A DNA stretch of 64,000 nucleotides from Globisporangium splendens. Lineage: Eukaryota; Oomycota; Peronosporomycetes; Pythiales; Pythiaceae. The stretch lies in NCBI GenBank assembly GCA_006386115.1, contig VFIW01000165.1:1-64000 (forward strand). The letters run 5' to 3'. The notes under the pieces were generated by a model. It was given only the letters and a program-made list of their open reading frames with translations. It had not been told where the DNA came from and did not search any database. A program made the position numbers and the translations under genes. Positions 35,064-46,894 of the stretch are shown piece by piece. How positions within the stretch are numbered: the stretch's first letter is position 1; every line of letters begins with the position of its first letter.

Positions 35064-36850
35064 GATGCGTTGTGGTGCTGCTATTGTTGTCGGGAATATG
35101 ATCGTTCGTTTCTGCCAACTTCAAAATGGAGGTCAGCCTTGCTTAATGTATCCCACATCAAATAATTGCAATAACCCTACTTTAATATTGGAGATTCCCT
35201 TTATTTTAGGGCCAAGTGCAATTTGACATGCACGAATGCGCATTGCGTTTCAGCAGGAGGGGTAGGGGTGCAGATGGATGAAACGGCGACTGGGCATCAC
35301 AATTTGTACACTAGCAGGTCAGTAAAGTCCACAGTTTGCGCCACTATTCTGCGCACGCCAATATGAGTATTCATGTTTTCAGATACATACTTTATCGGGT
35401 CGCTACGGTGGGTGCTTTTGGCGTGAAACGCATAAAAGATCGTCAGGCCGACTTGGAAGGCACCTGCGTCAACAACCAAATGCTGTCCTCCCACAATTCT
35501 TTCATTGAAGGCTACTGTAGAAATTAAGAGAAAGCAGTGCTCACACGATGCTTGCAGTGGAGACCGCCCTCTCTGCGTCATCGCCTCTCTCTTTCTAGAA
35601 CGAATGTCTTTCGATTCGTCTATGGCATGCTTTTCGACGCGAGCCTCGCAGCCCCACAATGATGATCACCGCATCATTCCAGATGCTTGCGCTCTGCGAA
35701 AAGTAAAATTTCGTTATTGGTTGAACTTTGATTGCCAGGATGTTTGCGAAGAGGATGAGAGAACCAAACGATGGCTTCCTTTTCGGTTCATATGGTAGAT
35801 TCTTTTGGAAAGTGTGCAGACGATTTGTAAATTATGCGTCGATACAAACTTCAAGTGACGCTGACCACCGCAGTTAGTCTCACCGACACTAATTTATGCA
35901 GTTCGCTTTCACACTGAGTGATACTGCATTTGCATGCAGACTAATAACTGTGCGGTAGAAATCGTATCACTGAGACTGACTTCTGTTCAACCAGAGTTAG
36001 TATCACCTCATGCGACACAAAGCAGCGCAAAATATCGGAGTTTGCTGAAACTTCACTCATGCTGGCAATATAAAGCTTGCAAATTTATACTGCGCGAACA
36101 AGCAACAACCAAACTTGACAGTGTCTTGGTTTCAGGTTTTCCATTGATAGGCTCTAAACTGAGGTGCATAAGTCAAATTGGAAAGTGAATTGATCAAACG
36201 TTGATGCAACAAAAAGAAGAAGCTCCATCCTGCTGTTCTCTGGGTGAACTCTACAGCACTGTCATTTGTCATCACGGATGCACACACCACTGACATGGAA
36301 GGAACATTCAGCATGAACGCGACAAGATAGACTGCTGGCCAGCTGCTCAGAATCAGTTGCGATGCAAACGCGCAAACAAAACAGTATCACGCATAAATTT
36401 CTCTTCATTTTAAACTTTTGAGTATGTCGCGCAGTGTCTCTCTCGAAAGAAGCAGCACAATCGTGAGAAAATTGTACGTCTTGCTCATTCATGCAACCTT
36501 TTATGCCAACTGTATCTTGCAGTTCTCTCTTGTTTGGCACACTGGTGCACCAACGCCTTCGAATTGGTCCAACCCACCACAATGCTGAATTGTGCACAAA
36601 ACAAAGCACAATTGTTTTTATAAAATTCAACATAACCTACCTGGATTTTTGACTTCCACATAAATTGTACACAGCAACATCCCACAACATTTCGGAACCC
36701 ACGAAGTTTTATCGGATCGACGACGATTTGTATGCAATTTTTCTCAAAATTCATCATCACCTCAATTTCGATCGGGAACAAATGCTGCGTGTTTTGTCCA
36801 ACACTCTTGCGACCGTCATTTCCCATTCCGTCACGTGTCTGGAAGGAATA
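35064..36850. other. about 1.8 kb without a recognised gene
   Basis: AT-richer than the neighbours, with only short open frames (35336, 35505, 35934, 36665 on +; several on -). None resembles a known protein or forms a consistent exon chain. It separates divergently transcribed genes and probably holds both promoters. Confidence 0.5.
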
Positions 36851-36856
36851 ATCACA

Positions 36857-36872
36857 TAGAGAGAGAGAGAGC
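36857..36872. repeat. (GA)n microsatellite upstream of the kinase gene
   Basis: A run of alternating GA of about 15 bp. Similar GA runs occur near 16943-16961 and at 62290-62305, the latter just upstream of the IQM-like gene. Confidence 0.8.
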
Positions 36873-37295
36873 GTCTCGAGAGCCTAGAAGAGCGCGGGGG
36901 TGACCATTTTGCTGCCGCCATCCGCTCCATCCGCCCCGTTCGTTCGTCCGTCCGTCCGCGTGGCTCCTTCTGCACGCCATCCGCCCGCTCTGCCATTGAG
37001 TGTGTGCGGGCGAGTGGATCGGCGCCTGCGGTCTTCGCTGCACGACACGCGATCGGTGGCGCGTTCAGTCGGTCAGTCCAACGATTGTTCAACGGACGCT
37101 GCGTGGAAGGACAAGTTGCTGCAGAAACAAGCGAGAGTGGCGTTTCCCCGTCGGTCTCGGGAGCTTCCGGCAGTGGTAGTTGGTTAGAATAGTGCGATAG
37201 GGAGAAGGAGGGGAGCGTGAGCTCTCTGGCAATCAATCGTTCGGGTTCCTACGCATACTGCTGCTACACTAAGCGTCAGAGCGACTCAAGTGCGA

Positions 37296-39701
37296 ATGCA
37301 GAGCGTGATTGGATACGCGAAGAACGTGAATGGCCGACGTGCCGCGAGTGCGTACCATCTCGGAGGCAGCAGCGGTCGACTTTCAGGGTCAAGCAGCAAT
37401 GCCTCGACGACAGCGACACCAGCAGCTGATCAGCAAAATGGATCTGGAAATGGCGCGCTCGACGGCGTCACGTTCCCGGTCTTGATGACGCCGTCGCCGT
37501 TATCTTCTTCTTCGTCATCGACGTCGTCCTTGCCATCTCTAGGCGGACTGGAAGGTCCTGGAAGCAGTAGCAGCAACAGTTCCGAGATGAAACGTGTGCA
37601 GTCCACTCAAGTGATCAGTCAAGCAAGCGAGCTGAACCAGGAGTGGCAAGTCAACAAGCATGGGAGTGTCGTTGACAAGACGAACCCGTTTATTGGGTAT
37701 TTCCAGACCGGGCACGACTCGCCGTCACTGCCACTCCCATCGGGGCTACCTCCACGTTCAACTTCAGGAGCTGGGCCTGCAAGGCGCAATATTGCTGCCG
37801 CGACACCGTACGCAACGCTTCTCAATCAACCGAAGAAGATCGCCGGTTGGATTGGATCGCAGAACACTCGTCTGCCATCGATGTTCAGCAGCAAACGCGA
37901 TCAATCCGCTGAAAGTGCAAGCAACTTTGACCAGAAACAGCAGAATGGAAGTGAAGATGTGAAAGATACATCTCTGCTTGATTCGTTACGAGCAGCCGCG
38001 TCGTCTTTCGGTGGAGGTGCAAAGCAAGCATCGGACCAAGATTCTAGCGAGCAAAAGCTGCCTCTTTCCCAAACAGAGCTTCTTCCGTTCCGTCTGGCAA
38101 CAACATCTCGCTTTGAGCAGGACTTTGAGGTGATTGAATCACTGGGCCAAGGCGGACAAGGCGCCGTGTTCAAAGCGCGGAGTAGAGTTGACGGGTGCTA
38201 CTACGCGATCAAGAAAGTGACTTTATCGGGTGGAGACTCAACTGAATTGGAGCAAGCTAGACGTGAAGCAGTGTCCATGGCAGCCATCCCACCCCACAGC
38301 AATGTAGTTCGCTATCACACTGCGTGGATTGAAGTCGAGCCTATTCAGGGGATCTCGTCGTCGACGGCTAGTGTTCGAGGTTCAGATGTGCCAGACGATG
38401 AAGACGAAGTGAATTCACTGGAAACAGCTGCAGTGGATGATGAGGTATCGTTTTCGGTCGAGTCGTCGTCGGAGTACCTCAATTTCGAGAAATCGTTCGG
38501 GGGGTTCGAGTTTGAAGATCCAAGTCATTCAATGATGACATTCAACGACGAGAACGAGGAGTCAACGGGCTCAAATGAAGCCAAATTGACTGGCGTTGGT
38601 AAGACAAAGCTGACCTTGTACATCCAAATGGAGCTATGCGGTACGACGACTACTCCAGCTCACTATGAGAAGGACGAAACCTTCGATCGGTTTGTGGATC
38701 GACTCAAGCAAAAACCGGACGATCCACCACAACAAGAGCATCACTCGAATTTGACCCAGTGGCTCCGCTCGTCAATCGACGAACGTAGGACTAGTCGCAG
38801 TGCTGCAAAGCATATCGAAGGACTCAAGTTGTATCTCGGCGTTGCACAAGGTGTCGCGCACATGCACTCGGTCGGTGTCATTCATCGTGATCTGAAGCCC
38901 GACAATATCTTCATCCACGGAGAAGTCGCTAAAGTTGGAGATTTTGGACTCTCGAAGTCGATTTTCGCGGACAGCAAAGCTCCCCAGCAGCACGGAGTGA
39001 GTAGCAACACCAATGAGTACGGGGACCACACAACTGCTCTCGGGACGTTCACGTATGCGTCCCCGGAGCAGCTTGGACATCGCTTCAACAACTCGAAAGC
39101 TGCGAGCCGTGTCAAGAGCGCCAAATATTCGATCAAGTCGGATATTTTCGCGCTAGGTGTGATCCTCCTTGAGCTTTGTTGCCCATTCAGCACGATGATG
39201 GAGCGCTCGCAAGTACTCACTGCTGTTCGTCACGGCGTCGTACCGCAAAAAGCTCTCCAGAGATATCCTACCGAAATGGCTCTTGTGCTACGCATGACGG
39301 CAGTGGATCCGGCTGAACGGTAAGAGGATTGCTTGAGCGCCATTCCGATAACAATTGGGCTGACACTAATGAGTCGTGAATTCTTGCTCCTTAGACCAAC
39401 GGCTGAAGAGATTTGCGAGCAAATTCGATCGCTCCTGCTCACGTCGAATGCGATCAGCGCTCGGTCGGCACTGGACGAATTCCGTGATCTGCAAGCTGTA
39501 CGTGTACTTCCCTGTTTTGTGCACTGAACTTGCCTTTCCGTGGATCCTCATTGTTTGCGTGCCTGTGGTTCACTGTCCAATTAGAAATTCGCGTTGGCAG
39601 TGCACCAGCTCCGCGACCGCTCTCAAACGACCTTGCAGCTGGAATCTCTGGTTGCCGAGATGAACGACAAGATCCAGAGCTTCGGCATCGCGCTAGCCTG
39701 A
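37296..39701 (+). CDS. eIF2alpha-kinase-like (PEK family) Ser/Thr protein kinase
   Basis: Exons 37296-39319, 39395-39497 and 39585-39701 join in frame to 747 aa. The N-terminal 270 residues are Ser/Gly-rich without a recognised sensor domain. The kinase starts FEVIESLGQGGQGAVFKARS, with YYAIKKVTL carrying the ATP-binding Lys. About 130 acidic/polar residues are inserted before LYIQMELCGTT, and more follow before the C-lobe: VIHRDLKPDNIFIHGEVAKV, DFGLSK, GTFTYASPEQLG and SDIFALGVILLELCCPF. The long insert in the N-lobe and the MELC hinge are typical of eIF2alpha kinases (GCN2, PERK, HRI), which phosphorylate eIF2alpha and reduce translation under stress. No RWD, HisRS-like or membrane segment is visible, so the activating signal is unknown. 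The C-terminus is a short helical tail. Confidence 0.82.
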
Positions 39702-40002
39702 GGTGATTTGTGGTGTTGACGCGAGAAAAAGCAGCACTGTGTGGTGCTCGTCTATTGTATATCTATATTTTAGTTAGTAAGAAACCATAGTGAAGAAGCG
39801 AAAATGCGCTGATGAGACGAAAAGAAGCACATGCTGATCAGCGCGAGAAAAAACTCCAGTTAGGCGCACGGACAACAGCACAATCCGAAGAGAAAGATAT
39901 GAGCGTGCTGAATGAGTGGAAAAGCGGCACGGAAGCATACAAAACCCCGAAAACAAAGACAAAAAAATGGATGTGAAATGTGCTTTTTGACCATCACGTT
40001 CG

Positions 40003-41294
40003 CTAACAATTGCTGGGCAGCACGTTGAAGAAATGATACTGCTGGTCCCGGTCGTACACGCCAACGGTGGTGCCGCAATCCGAGCATGCTACCGGGTGGA
40101 ACTCGTCTGGACTGAGCAGTGAGAACGATTCGCCCCTTGCATTCGTCCGGGTCGCCGCCATGTTGAGTCGCTTCTGGAAGGGTAGGACCGACGCCGTCGC
40201 TGTGCCGCTCGTGTATGTCAGGATCTCGTCTTTCTTGATGCGGCAGTTGATCGCAGCAGCCGACCGATACTGGTTCAGGTACGTCGTATGCCGCTGACAG
40301 TCCATGCACACGGTCAAGAAGCAGCATGGACAGCACAGAGTCGCATCGGTCTCTCCAGTGCCTTGACCACCTGCTTAAGCACACCGTCAGTACCCAAGCA
40401 GTCCTGTCAGATACAAAGCTGCGTTATTCTATAGGCGTTTCAGGACAAAACAGACAACGCACGGAAATTCTGCTGCACCCATTTTTCATCGGCATCGTCC
40501 ATGTTGTCATCGTAGAGTGGATCGAGGTCATCACCTGGGTTTCCGACTGTACTACCCGCAGCAAAATGCACATTCTTCTTTGTTGAGGCTGCTGCTTTCA
40601 CCATCTCAATATCCTGTGGACCTAAGTATTGTAACACAGAAATATCACCAGCGTCAGCCACATTTTCCATGTCAATAACCGCAAATCTCCACCAACCATT
40701 TCGTGCTGAATCTTCTGAAGCAGATGCCATGACGACGTCTGAGGTCCCCGCGTCAACTCGCTGTCGGTGAAATCGGAACGGAGCTTCCCCCATTGTACCT
40801 GCTCCACCCAGCACCACTGTTCCACCACCACCACCGGAAGAAGAACTGCGTACAATAGCATCAAGCGCACTCTCCAGTTGGGACTTCCGGGCTGCATGCT
40901 GAGCCAACGATTCCGGCGAGACCTTGAGCGGTTTACCACCACTGCCCGTGAGGATCACAGCACCCGACGCCACAAGCTCCATTCGAACAGGTGCGGATGG
41001 CTCAGCATTACTGCGTTGCTTGCTCTGTCTGCTATCTGCGACAACCGATGTGAAGATCGCGCGATTTGCCGCGGCTGTTCCCAGTGCCGATGCATCTGCC
41101 GCCACCATGGTGGTGACATCGTTGGCGGATGCGATCGCTCCGTTCAGCGCCGATACTGGGACCCTGGACGCCGCGTCTTCGCACTCGTCACCACTGAGAT
41201 CGTCGCCGCTGGGAACGAAGTCGTAATAGTCCTCTGCGTCTCGATCGGCGGCGCCAAACGGCATCACCGCGGTATGCCTTGCTGCATGTGCCAT
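40003..41294 (-). CDS. EAPP: EAPP-like protein (E2F-associated phosphoprotein homologue)
   Basis: Exons 41294-40463 and 40370-40003 (minus strand) join in frame to 399 aa. The first exon encodes an acidic, Ser/Ala-rich region ending LDPLYDDNMDDADEKWVQQN, the motif preceding the zinc part in EAPP. The second exon encodes the conserved cysteine domain: TLCCPCCFLTVCMDCQRHTT, YLNQYRSAAAINCRIKKDE, then EFHPVACSDCGTTVGVYDRD and YHFFNVLPSNC. In animals EAPP is a nuclear phosphoprotein affecting E2F-dependent transcription; in an oomycete only presence of the conserved domain can be claimed. The intron (40371-40462) has clear GT-AG ends with matching phase. Confidence 0.85.
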
Positions 41295-41538
41295 TTTCTC
41301 GCGTTGATGATGCAGTTTGTTTCTCTTTGCTTCACTTGTTTCTGTTCAGTCGCAGCATGTTGCATGGCAGGATGTGTTAATTAATGCTATGTGTTTTGGT
41401 ATAAATTTAACAAATTTGTGTCGTCTGGTTCGTAATATTTGCAATGAAACGATACGGTTAGTAACGTATTTGCTCTCTTTGATTGTTACAAACCGCGCCG
41501 TTTCGTGTCCTTCACTCTGACCAAGTGGCAATGGTGTC

Positions 41539-43782
41539 ATGATCGCAGCGCCAATGACACCATTGCCGCCATCGCTGTCTGCATCATCGTATGGCGCCTT
41601 CCAAGCGCGGTGCCATGCGGAGATCAATGCGAAGGCGCGTCTGCCGCCCAACTTGCCGTTTCGACAGCAGCAGAGGCTTCTGCGCGTTCATCTGCGCCAT
41701 TTCCTGAGCACAGTCGAGAGGAATGCCGAAGTCAATGACGGCAGCGCCACAGAGGATGGTGTGGCGTGGATGACTCAGATCAAGCGCACAGTCAGATCGA
41801 GAGAAGCGGCTGCAAAGTGCAAGACGCCTGCTAAGACTAACTCGTCTCGACGCCAGCAAAAGCGATTTAGAGTGCAACCTGAGATGCCAACCAGGCACGA
41901 CGAGGATGGCCAGAGAAAGAAGATACACACGGCGATGCCGCACACCGAAAACAATCTTTTGGCAAAGAGCAAAGAGCTGGAACTGCATTCGACATCGACA
42001 TTCATCCCATTGCTGCCTGATATGCTTCACGTATGGAGCCCAACCCAAGATACCCGAGATGCTGACAGATCGCCTTCTCCCGTCTCCTATGAGCCAGTCA
42101 CTCAACATCCTACCCAGTCAAAGGGAGGCGAAATCGAGGCGATAAAGTCTGATCAGGAGGATTTATTTCCATACGAATTGGCAATTGAGTTGCTAGCAGC
42201 GCGAGAGCTGGCGATATCATCGTCCCACAGTATGACATCACGCATTGCCATTGGCGCTGAGCTGTATGTCCTGCAAAAAGGACAGACATCTCAAGTAGCG
42301 CAAGTGATCGCACCATTTGCCTCGTACAATGCCGACATGGACGAAACAGCGCACTAGCAGAACGCATTGCTTCGAATTGGCATCGATCCTGCCTCGGAGG
42401 ATCCGATCGTGCGCCATGACCCACAAGTTGTGATCAGCGAATGGAGCATCGGCGTTGTTGTGAAGATGTGCCAGGACGGAGACGAAGCTCACCGAAGTGC
42501 TGGGACCACTCTCGGAAAGCTAGAGGTGCCTCTGATCCTACTGGAGACGCCATTGGCTCAGGAATATGCAATGTGTCGATGGTTCCCGCTTGAGAAAGCA
42601 TCCCCTGGGGTCCCAACGCGAGGCGACATCCGTGTTCGCACCAGCTTCTCCATGCTCCAACAATCACTTTCGAGTGAAAATGGTGGTCCAAGGATGGTCC
42701 CGTACAAGCCGAAAGTCGAAGAAAACTCAGATGCAAAGCAGACAAAAGTCTCGACTTCCCAGCTCCAGAAAAGGAAGAAGAAGAGTTTGTCAGCCAGCAC
42801 GACTGGGAACAAGCAGTCCACGAGTTCAGCCAAATCCGACTCAGGATCAATTCTATCTCGACGTACTTCAGGTTCAGTCCAAGCCAGACAGCATCCACCT
42901 TCGACCAAACCAACACCATATGCGACCCGATCACAAACGATTACATCGCCTCGACGTCCCCCAAGGATGGAGGCATTTTCTCCACCGTCGTCTCCATCGT
43001 CATTCTCGTCTGACAACGATGACGTGCAACAAAAAATGCTCTCGTCACCACGGCTCCGACGAAGCAGCATCTCTACAAGGCTCTCAAAGCACCAAGACGA
43101 AGACCCTTCAGAACAACAACCACCACCAATTGGTTCGCCATCTTCGTCCAAGCCAACACAGCCTTTTCTGAAGCGCAAACCGTACAAAGTGGTGTTCCGG
43201 AAGCTCGACTGGTCGAGTGTCTCGTCACGAACCGACAGCAGTTGGTCCCACAACACTCCTACCGGCGACGCAGCATCTCAAAACCACACTGGGGCGAAAG
43301 CTGTGGCCCCGAGATCCCCGCGTAGCGCGAGAAGTGCGCGAGTAGAGACTACAACCGCAGCACCAGCAGCAAACGCGAGCACGGTAGCCAAGACGAAGAA
43401 ATCTGGTGTTAGCTCCCTTGACGATGGCGAAGCTCGACGCAAACGTAGCGAGGACGCTGTTGTCCTACATCCTGCCATCAAAGATCGACTGCAGACCGTG
43501 AGCCGAACAATCTACGATTGCTGTCAGGTCACCCCGCAGACAAAGTCGCTAGCGCAGCTCAAGTACCAAGCAGAACGCCGGAGGTGCCTTCTCGCTTTTT
43601 CGCAGTCCCAATTTCCAGCAGCGTCAACGGGTTCAGAACACGGCACTCCAGGGAACAATGCAATTGAGATTGTGCCGAATATCACTCTTTCGGCATTGTG
43701 GAAAGAGCTTGTGGCCGATGCCACTGGTGAGCTGTACGCGACAAAACTCGAGAATCTACTCGCTAAGGGAAGTAGCTCGTGA
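41539..43782 (+). CDS. C2-like domain protein, interrupted by one in-frame TAG
   Basis: Two open frames in the same phase (41539-42357 and from 42358) are separated only by TAG at 42355-42357, so they are parts of one gene of about 747 codons. Around the stop a C2-like beta-sandwich can be followed: SRIAIGAELYVLQKGQTSQV, IAPFASYNADMDETAH, stop, QNALLRIGIDPASEDPIVRH, EWSIGVVVKMCQDGD, LGKLEVPLILLETPLAQEYA, CRWFPLEKASPG. The rest is long, Ser/Pro/Arg-rich and probably disordered, with YKVVFRKLDWSSVSSRTDSS and a helical end (SALWKELVADATGELYATKL). CAG to TAG is the simplest explanation of the stop; readthrough or a sequencing error are alternatives. C2 assignment is by pattern only. Confidence 0.6.
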
Positions 43783-44237
43783 AATACGCAACGAGTCTTT
43801 TTCTTCAGGACCACGTGAGTGTCTGTAGATACCTTGTATCACGGAGTTCTGTTGTTGCTGCTGTTTGTCGACAATTTCATGCTTACAATGTGTTCAGAAA
43901 GCATTTGGCTTGTTGATCGTTGTTACGAACATTCGCTCGTTCCTTTAGCCCAGCAAAGTGAGCATGGTAAAAGAGTTCTCGCTCATACGAGGTCGTGATT
44001 TTTCGGACCTGACCTTGCTTCCCTGCTTGACCGAGGCAGATCAGTTGCAGCATCGCACGCGAAGACCACCACCACAGCTCAACACCACATATATTCCACC
44101 CAGCCACTCACTGTATACCCTGATCAACCAGGTCGACCTGTTTACTAAATGCCTCACTCTTCTATCTCGAGTCCTCCCAACGACCACGACCTCAACTACG
44201 TGCCTCCGCGTCACTACTAGAGATCGTCTCTTCCTTC
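43783..44237. other. no gene recognised
   Basis: Small open frames on both strands (43958 +, 43883 -) overlap each other and have no recognisable content. Confidence 0.45.
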
Positions 44238-44540
44238 TTAGGCTTTGCACCACTCAACGCCAAAGAAGCGCGAGACGTCGAGCGTCGGGTCGTGGAGGTC
44301 GATCTCGCCGATGCGATCGATGTGCACGCGTCGGTGTCGCAGCGCTTTCTTCGCGATGAACGCGCTCGTGGTCTTGGTGTTTGGATCCGTTTGCACGAGA
44401 TCGAGAAGCTACTGGGCGTTTTTGCAGAAATGATCACGCAGCGCGTCGTCGCGGTACTGGATCTTGACTCGTGGGCGAGGATCGAAAGAAGCGTCGACTA
44501 GTGTCGCAACGACACAGCACGTGCGAGTCTCGTGTCTCGC
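44238..44540 (-). pseudogene. small gene fragment broken by an in-frame TAG
   Basis: One minus-strand frame reads VDASFDPRPRVKIQYRDDAL, RDHFCKNAQ, stop (44409-44411), LLDLVQTDPNTKTTSAFIAK, KALRHRRVHIDRIGEIDLHD, PTLDVSRFFGVEWCKA and a TAA at 44238-44240. Both sides are protein-like, and no GT-AG pair that keeps phase removes the stop. The 5' part is not found; the next upstream open frame is in another phase. Family not recognised. Confidence 0.45.
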
Positions 44541-44810
44541 ATTGTGGCATAGAGCAAGTCTCGTTCTTCGTCGGCGATGTCGGCTACGTCGGACGAGATG
44601 TAGCCGTCATCGTTGGATGTTTGATCGGCTTGCTCACGTTGCTCTGTTATCGAGCGATCCGACTCGATAGACACTTGAATCCATCGTCCATTCGCGTGTC
44701 GAACAGCAGGAGCACGTCGCATTGGAGACAGCGATCGTGAGCGCAGGAGACGCGGACGTCTACTCTTAGTAATGGCATCATCACAACAATGGACGTGGCA
44801 TTCACACGCC

Positions 44811-45066
44811 ATGTCGGTCATAGTATTCTCTGGACAAGTGCGGACGGAAGGCGGCTGTGTGCGAGCTGGAAGGAACGAGGAGGGGGTAAGTCTGGCAGAA
44901 GGTGGAATGGAAGGGGGTGCGCAAAGGACCCGACTTGGAAGAAGCACAATCGACGGAAGCTTTCGCGCTGGAAATTGACGCCGACGGATCTGTTCGTTCA
45001 CTTGACGCCTTAGTGGAGACCAGTGGTAAAAACGGAGACGGAATCTCACGGGAGCAGGCAAAATGA
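44811..45066 (+). CDS. small hypothetical protein, two exons
   Basis: Exons 44811-44837 (MSVIVFSGQ) and 44899-45066 (KVEWKGVRKGPDLEEAQSTE, AFALEIDADGSVRSLDALVE, then TSGKNGDGISREQAK) join across a 61-bp GT-AG intron with matching phase. An in-frame ATG at 44772 would add 13 residues. The second exon looks protein-like; the first is weak. Not recognised. It may be a remnant of a larger gene. Confidence 0.35.
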
Positions 45067-45970
45067 TCGGCGTTTCATGAGCTCAGCAGAGACAATCACC
45101 ACACCAAAACTGACGAGAAGATACACGACGACCAAGGGAACGCGACAAGCCGTTTATCATGAACGAGAGAAAGATGACGGCATACGTTTAGAGGTAAACC
45201 GTCTCGTCAGCGATGTCCCAATACAAGATGAGTGAAACACGAGAAACAGTCGAGTTGTGCGTGGTACAGCAGCCGTCGTACTGTTCCGATTTGTTAGGCA
45301 GCGCCAGGAAAAATTCACGAATGAATGAAGTGTCTGTTGTCCATTGCTTGTCTGTCCACACAGGGAAGACATGTTTGAAGAGAATGTGATTAGCTGCATG
45401 GATATGTAGGATACTTGAGAGCAGAGTTGACTGTACCAGTAGAACACAAAGCACTGTATACTATTATCGAATCGGCTCGCGCGTCGAAAACAACTCGGTG
45501 GTTGGAGATGCACACAAAGCGGGGTCCTTTCTCGCCTCGTTGGCGCGAGAACGACTTGTTTCCGTGTCGAATACCTGCAGAACTTTAAAGCAATGAGCTT
45601 GGAAGCTGTGAACGCTCCAACAAAGCCGACTGTACCCCTCCGACCCAAGTCGAGCGCGAGGTAGGACTCGCCCTGTGCACACGCACCACTCGCGCATGGA
45701 AAGAAATGATGTGAGGCGCTAGTGATTCGTCCAAAGTGCCGTGGAAACGAATGAAAGCAACACGGTCGCGTGTCCTTACGCTCGGAAGATCCGATTTTGA
45801 AGTTCGAGAGGTCGCTGCTGCATCTTCTTCTGCGTGCAGTGCATCAGTACAAGCAAGGTACGTGTGGCCATGTAGGCACGTTGGAATTCTTGTTATTTAT
45901 TCATCACGGGTCGTAAAAGTACTATTGTCTGTAGTAGATACATGAGTCCGTTGCCACTGTGCTACCAGAG
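45067..45970. other. no gene recognised
   Basis: Only short, overlapping open frames. A frame at 45736-45860 (+) ends at a GTACGT donor-like site and could be a single exon, but no partner was found. The right end is the 3' side of the ankyrin gene. Confidence 0.45.
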
Positions 45971-46894
45971 TCACTTTGCGGGTGCGACCACGAAATGGTC
46001 CTGGAGGAGCTTCACGATCTCGGTGAGGTCGTGCGATTGCGCGACGGAAAGCAGCGTCTCCCCTGAGGCCGTCGTGAGGTCTCCGGATGCGCGGCATTCG
46101 TCGAGCAAGTACCGGACGACATCTCGGTTCCCGCGGCTGATTGCTGCGAAAAGTGGCGTCTCGCCTCGGTCGTTCTTGGATTCCACAGTCGCGCCAGCCT
46201 TCACGAGTTCTTGGACGACGTCGAGATGTCCCCATCCGCACGCAACAGACAATGGTGTCTCACCGTGCTCGGTTGCGGGCTCTACCGTCGCGCCGTGTTC
46301 CAAGAGAAAGCGAACCATCTCGAGATGCCCGAGTAGCGCCGCAACAAACAATGGTGTCTGACCTTTGTTTGTGCGCAGGTTCACGTCCGCACCTTTCGAT
46401 AGAAACTTCGCTGCGAGCTGCGTATTCCCGAACGATGCAGCAGCGAAGAGCGGCGTCATACCGCTGATCGGTGATACGAAGTGCACATCGGCGACGCCGC
46501 TTTCTAGAAGCCACGTTGCGATCTCGAAACGGCCGCGGCGGGTAGCTTCGAAGAGCAACTCGCCACCCGTTTCGTGAATCGATGCGCCAGCTTCGATGAG
46601 GAGGTTCAGGATCTCGAGGGAATCACTCAAGATCGCAGCAAACAGCGGCGACCTCCCCTTTGCTGTCGGCAGCAACGGCGAGGCGCCAGATGCGAGAAGA
46701 TACGTGACGAGCTCGACATTTCCCTTGAGCACCGCCATGTACAGTGGCGTGACGCCAATGGATCCAAGTCCGTTGAGGCACGACGCCGCGTCAGAGCATT
46801 GCAGCACCACTTGTCGGATCGCTTCAACGCCTCCTTCCTTGGCAGCTTTCACGATCTCGTCCCGCGTAGCCTTGATCTCAGCTTGGTTCGTCAT
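45971..46894 (-). CDS. ankyrin-repeat protein
   Basis: Single exon, 307 aa from ATG 46894. After a short helical start (MTNQAEIKATRDEIVKAAKE) there are about eight ankyrin units, for example GVTPLYMAVLKGNVELVTYL, GRSPLFAAILSDSLEILNLL, GMTPLFAAASFGNTQLAAKF, GQTPLFVAALLGHLEMVRFL, GETPLSVACGWGHLDVVQEL and GETPLFAAISRGNRDVVRYL. The frame stays open to about 47089, but no ATG there is convincing; an organelle-targeting extension starting at an upstream exon is possible. Ankyrin arrays mediate protein binding and do not reveal the specific role. Confidence 0.85.
   Translation of the reverse strand: MTNQAEIKATRDEIVKAAKEGGVEAIRQVVLQCSDAASCLNGLGSIGVTPLYMAVLKGNVELVTYLLASGASPLLPTAKGRSPLFAAILSDSLEILNLLIEAGASIHETGGELLFEATRRGRFEIATWLLESGVADVHFVSPISGMTPLFAAASFGNTQLAAKFLSKGADVNLRTNKGQTPLFVAALLGHLEMVRFLLEHGATVEPATEHGETPLSVACGWGHLDVVQELVKAGATVESKNDRGETPLFAAISRGNRDVVRYLLDECRASGDLTTASGETLLSVAQSHDLTEIVKLLQDHFVVAPAK

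Noticed and set aside
42321..42357. A 34-bp intron removing the TAG in the C2-like gene
   Set aside because: GT...TAG is present but its removal changes the reading phase and it is shorter than the other introns here.
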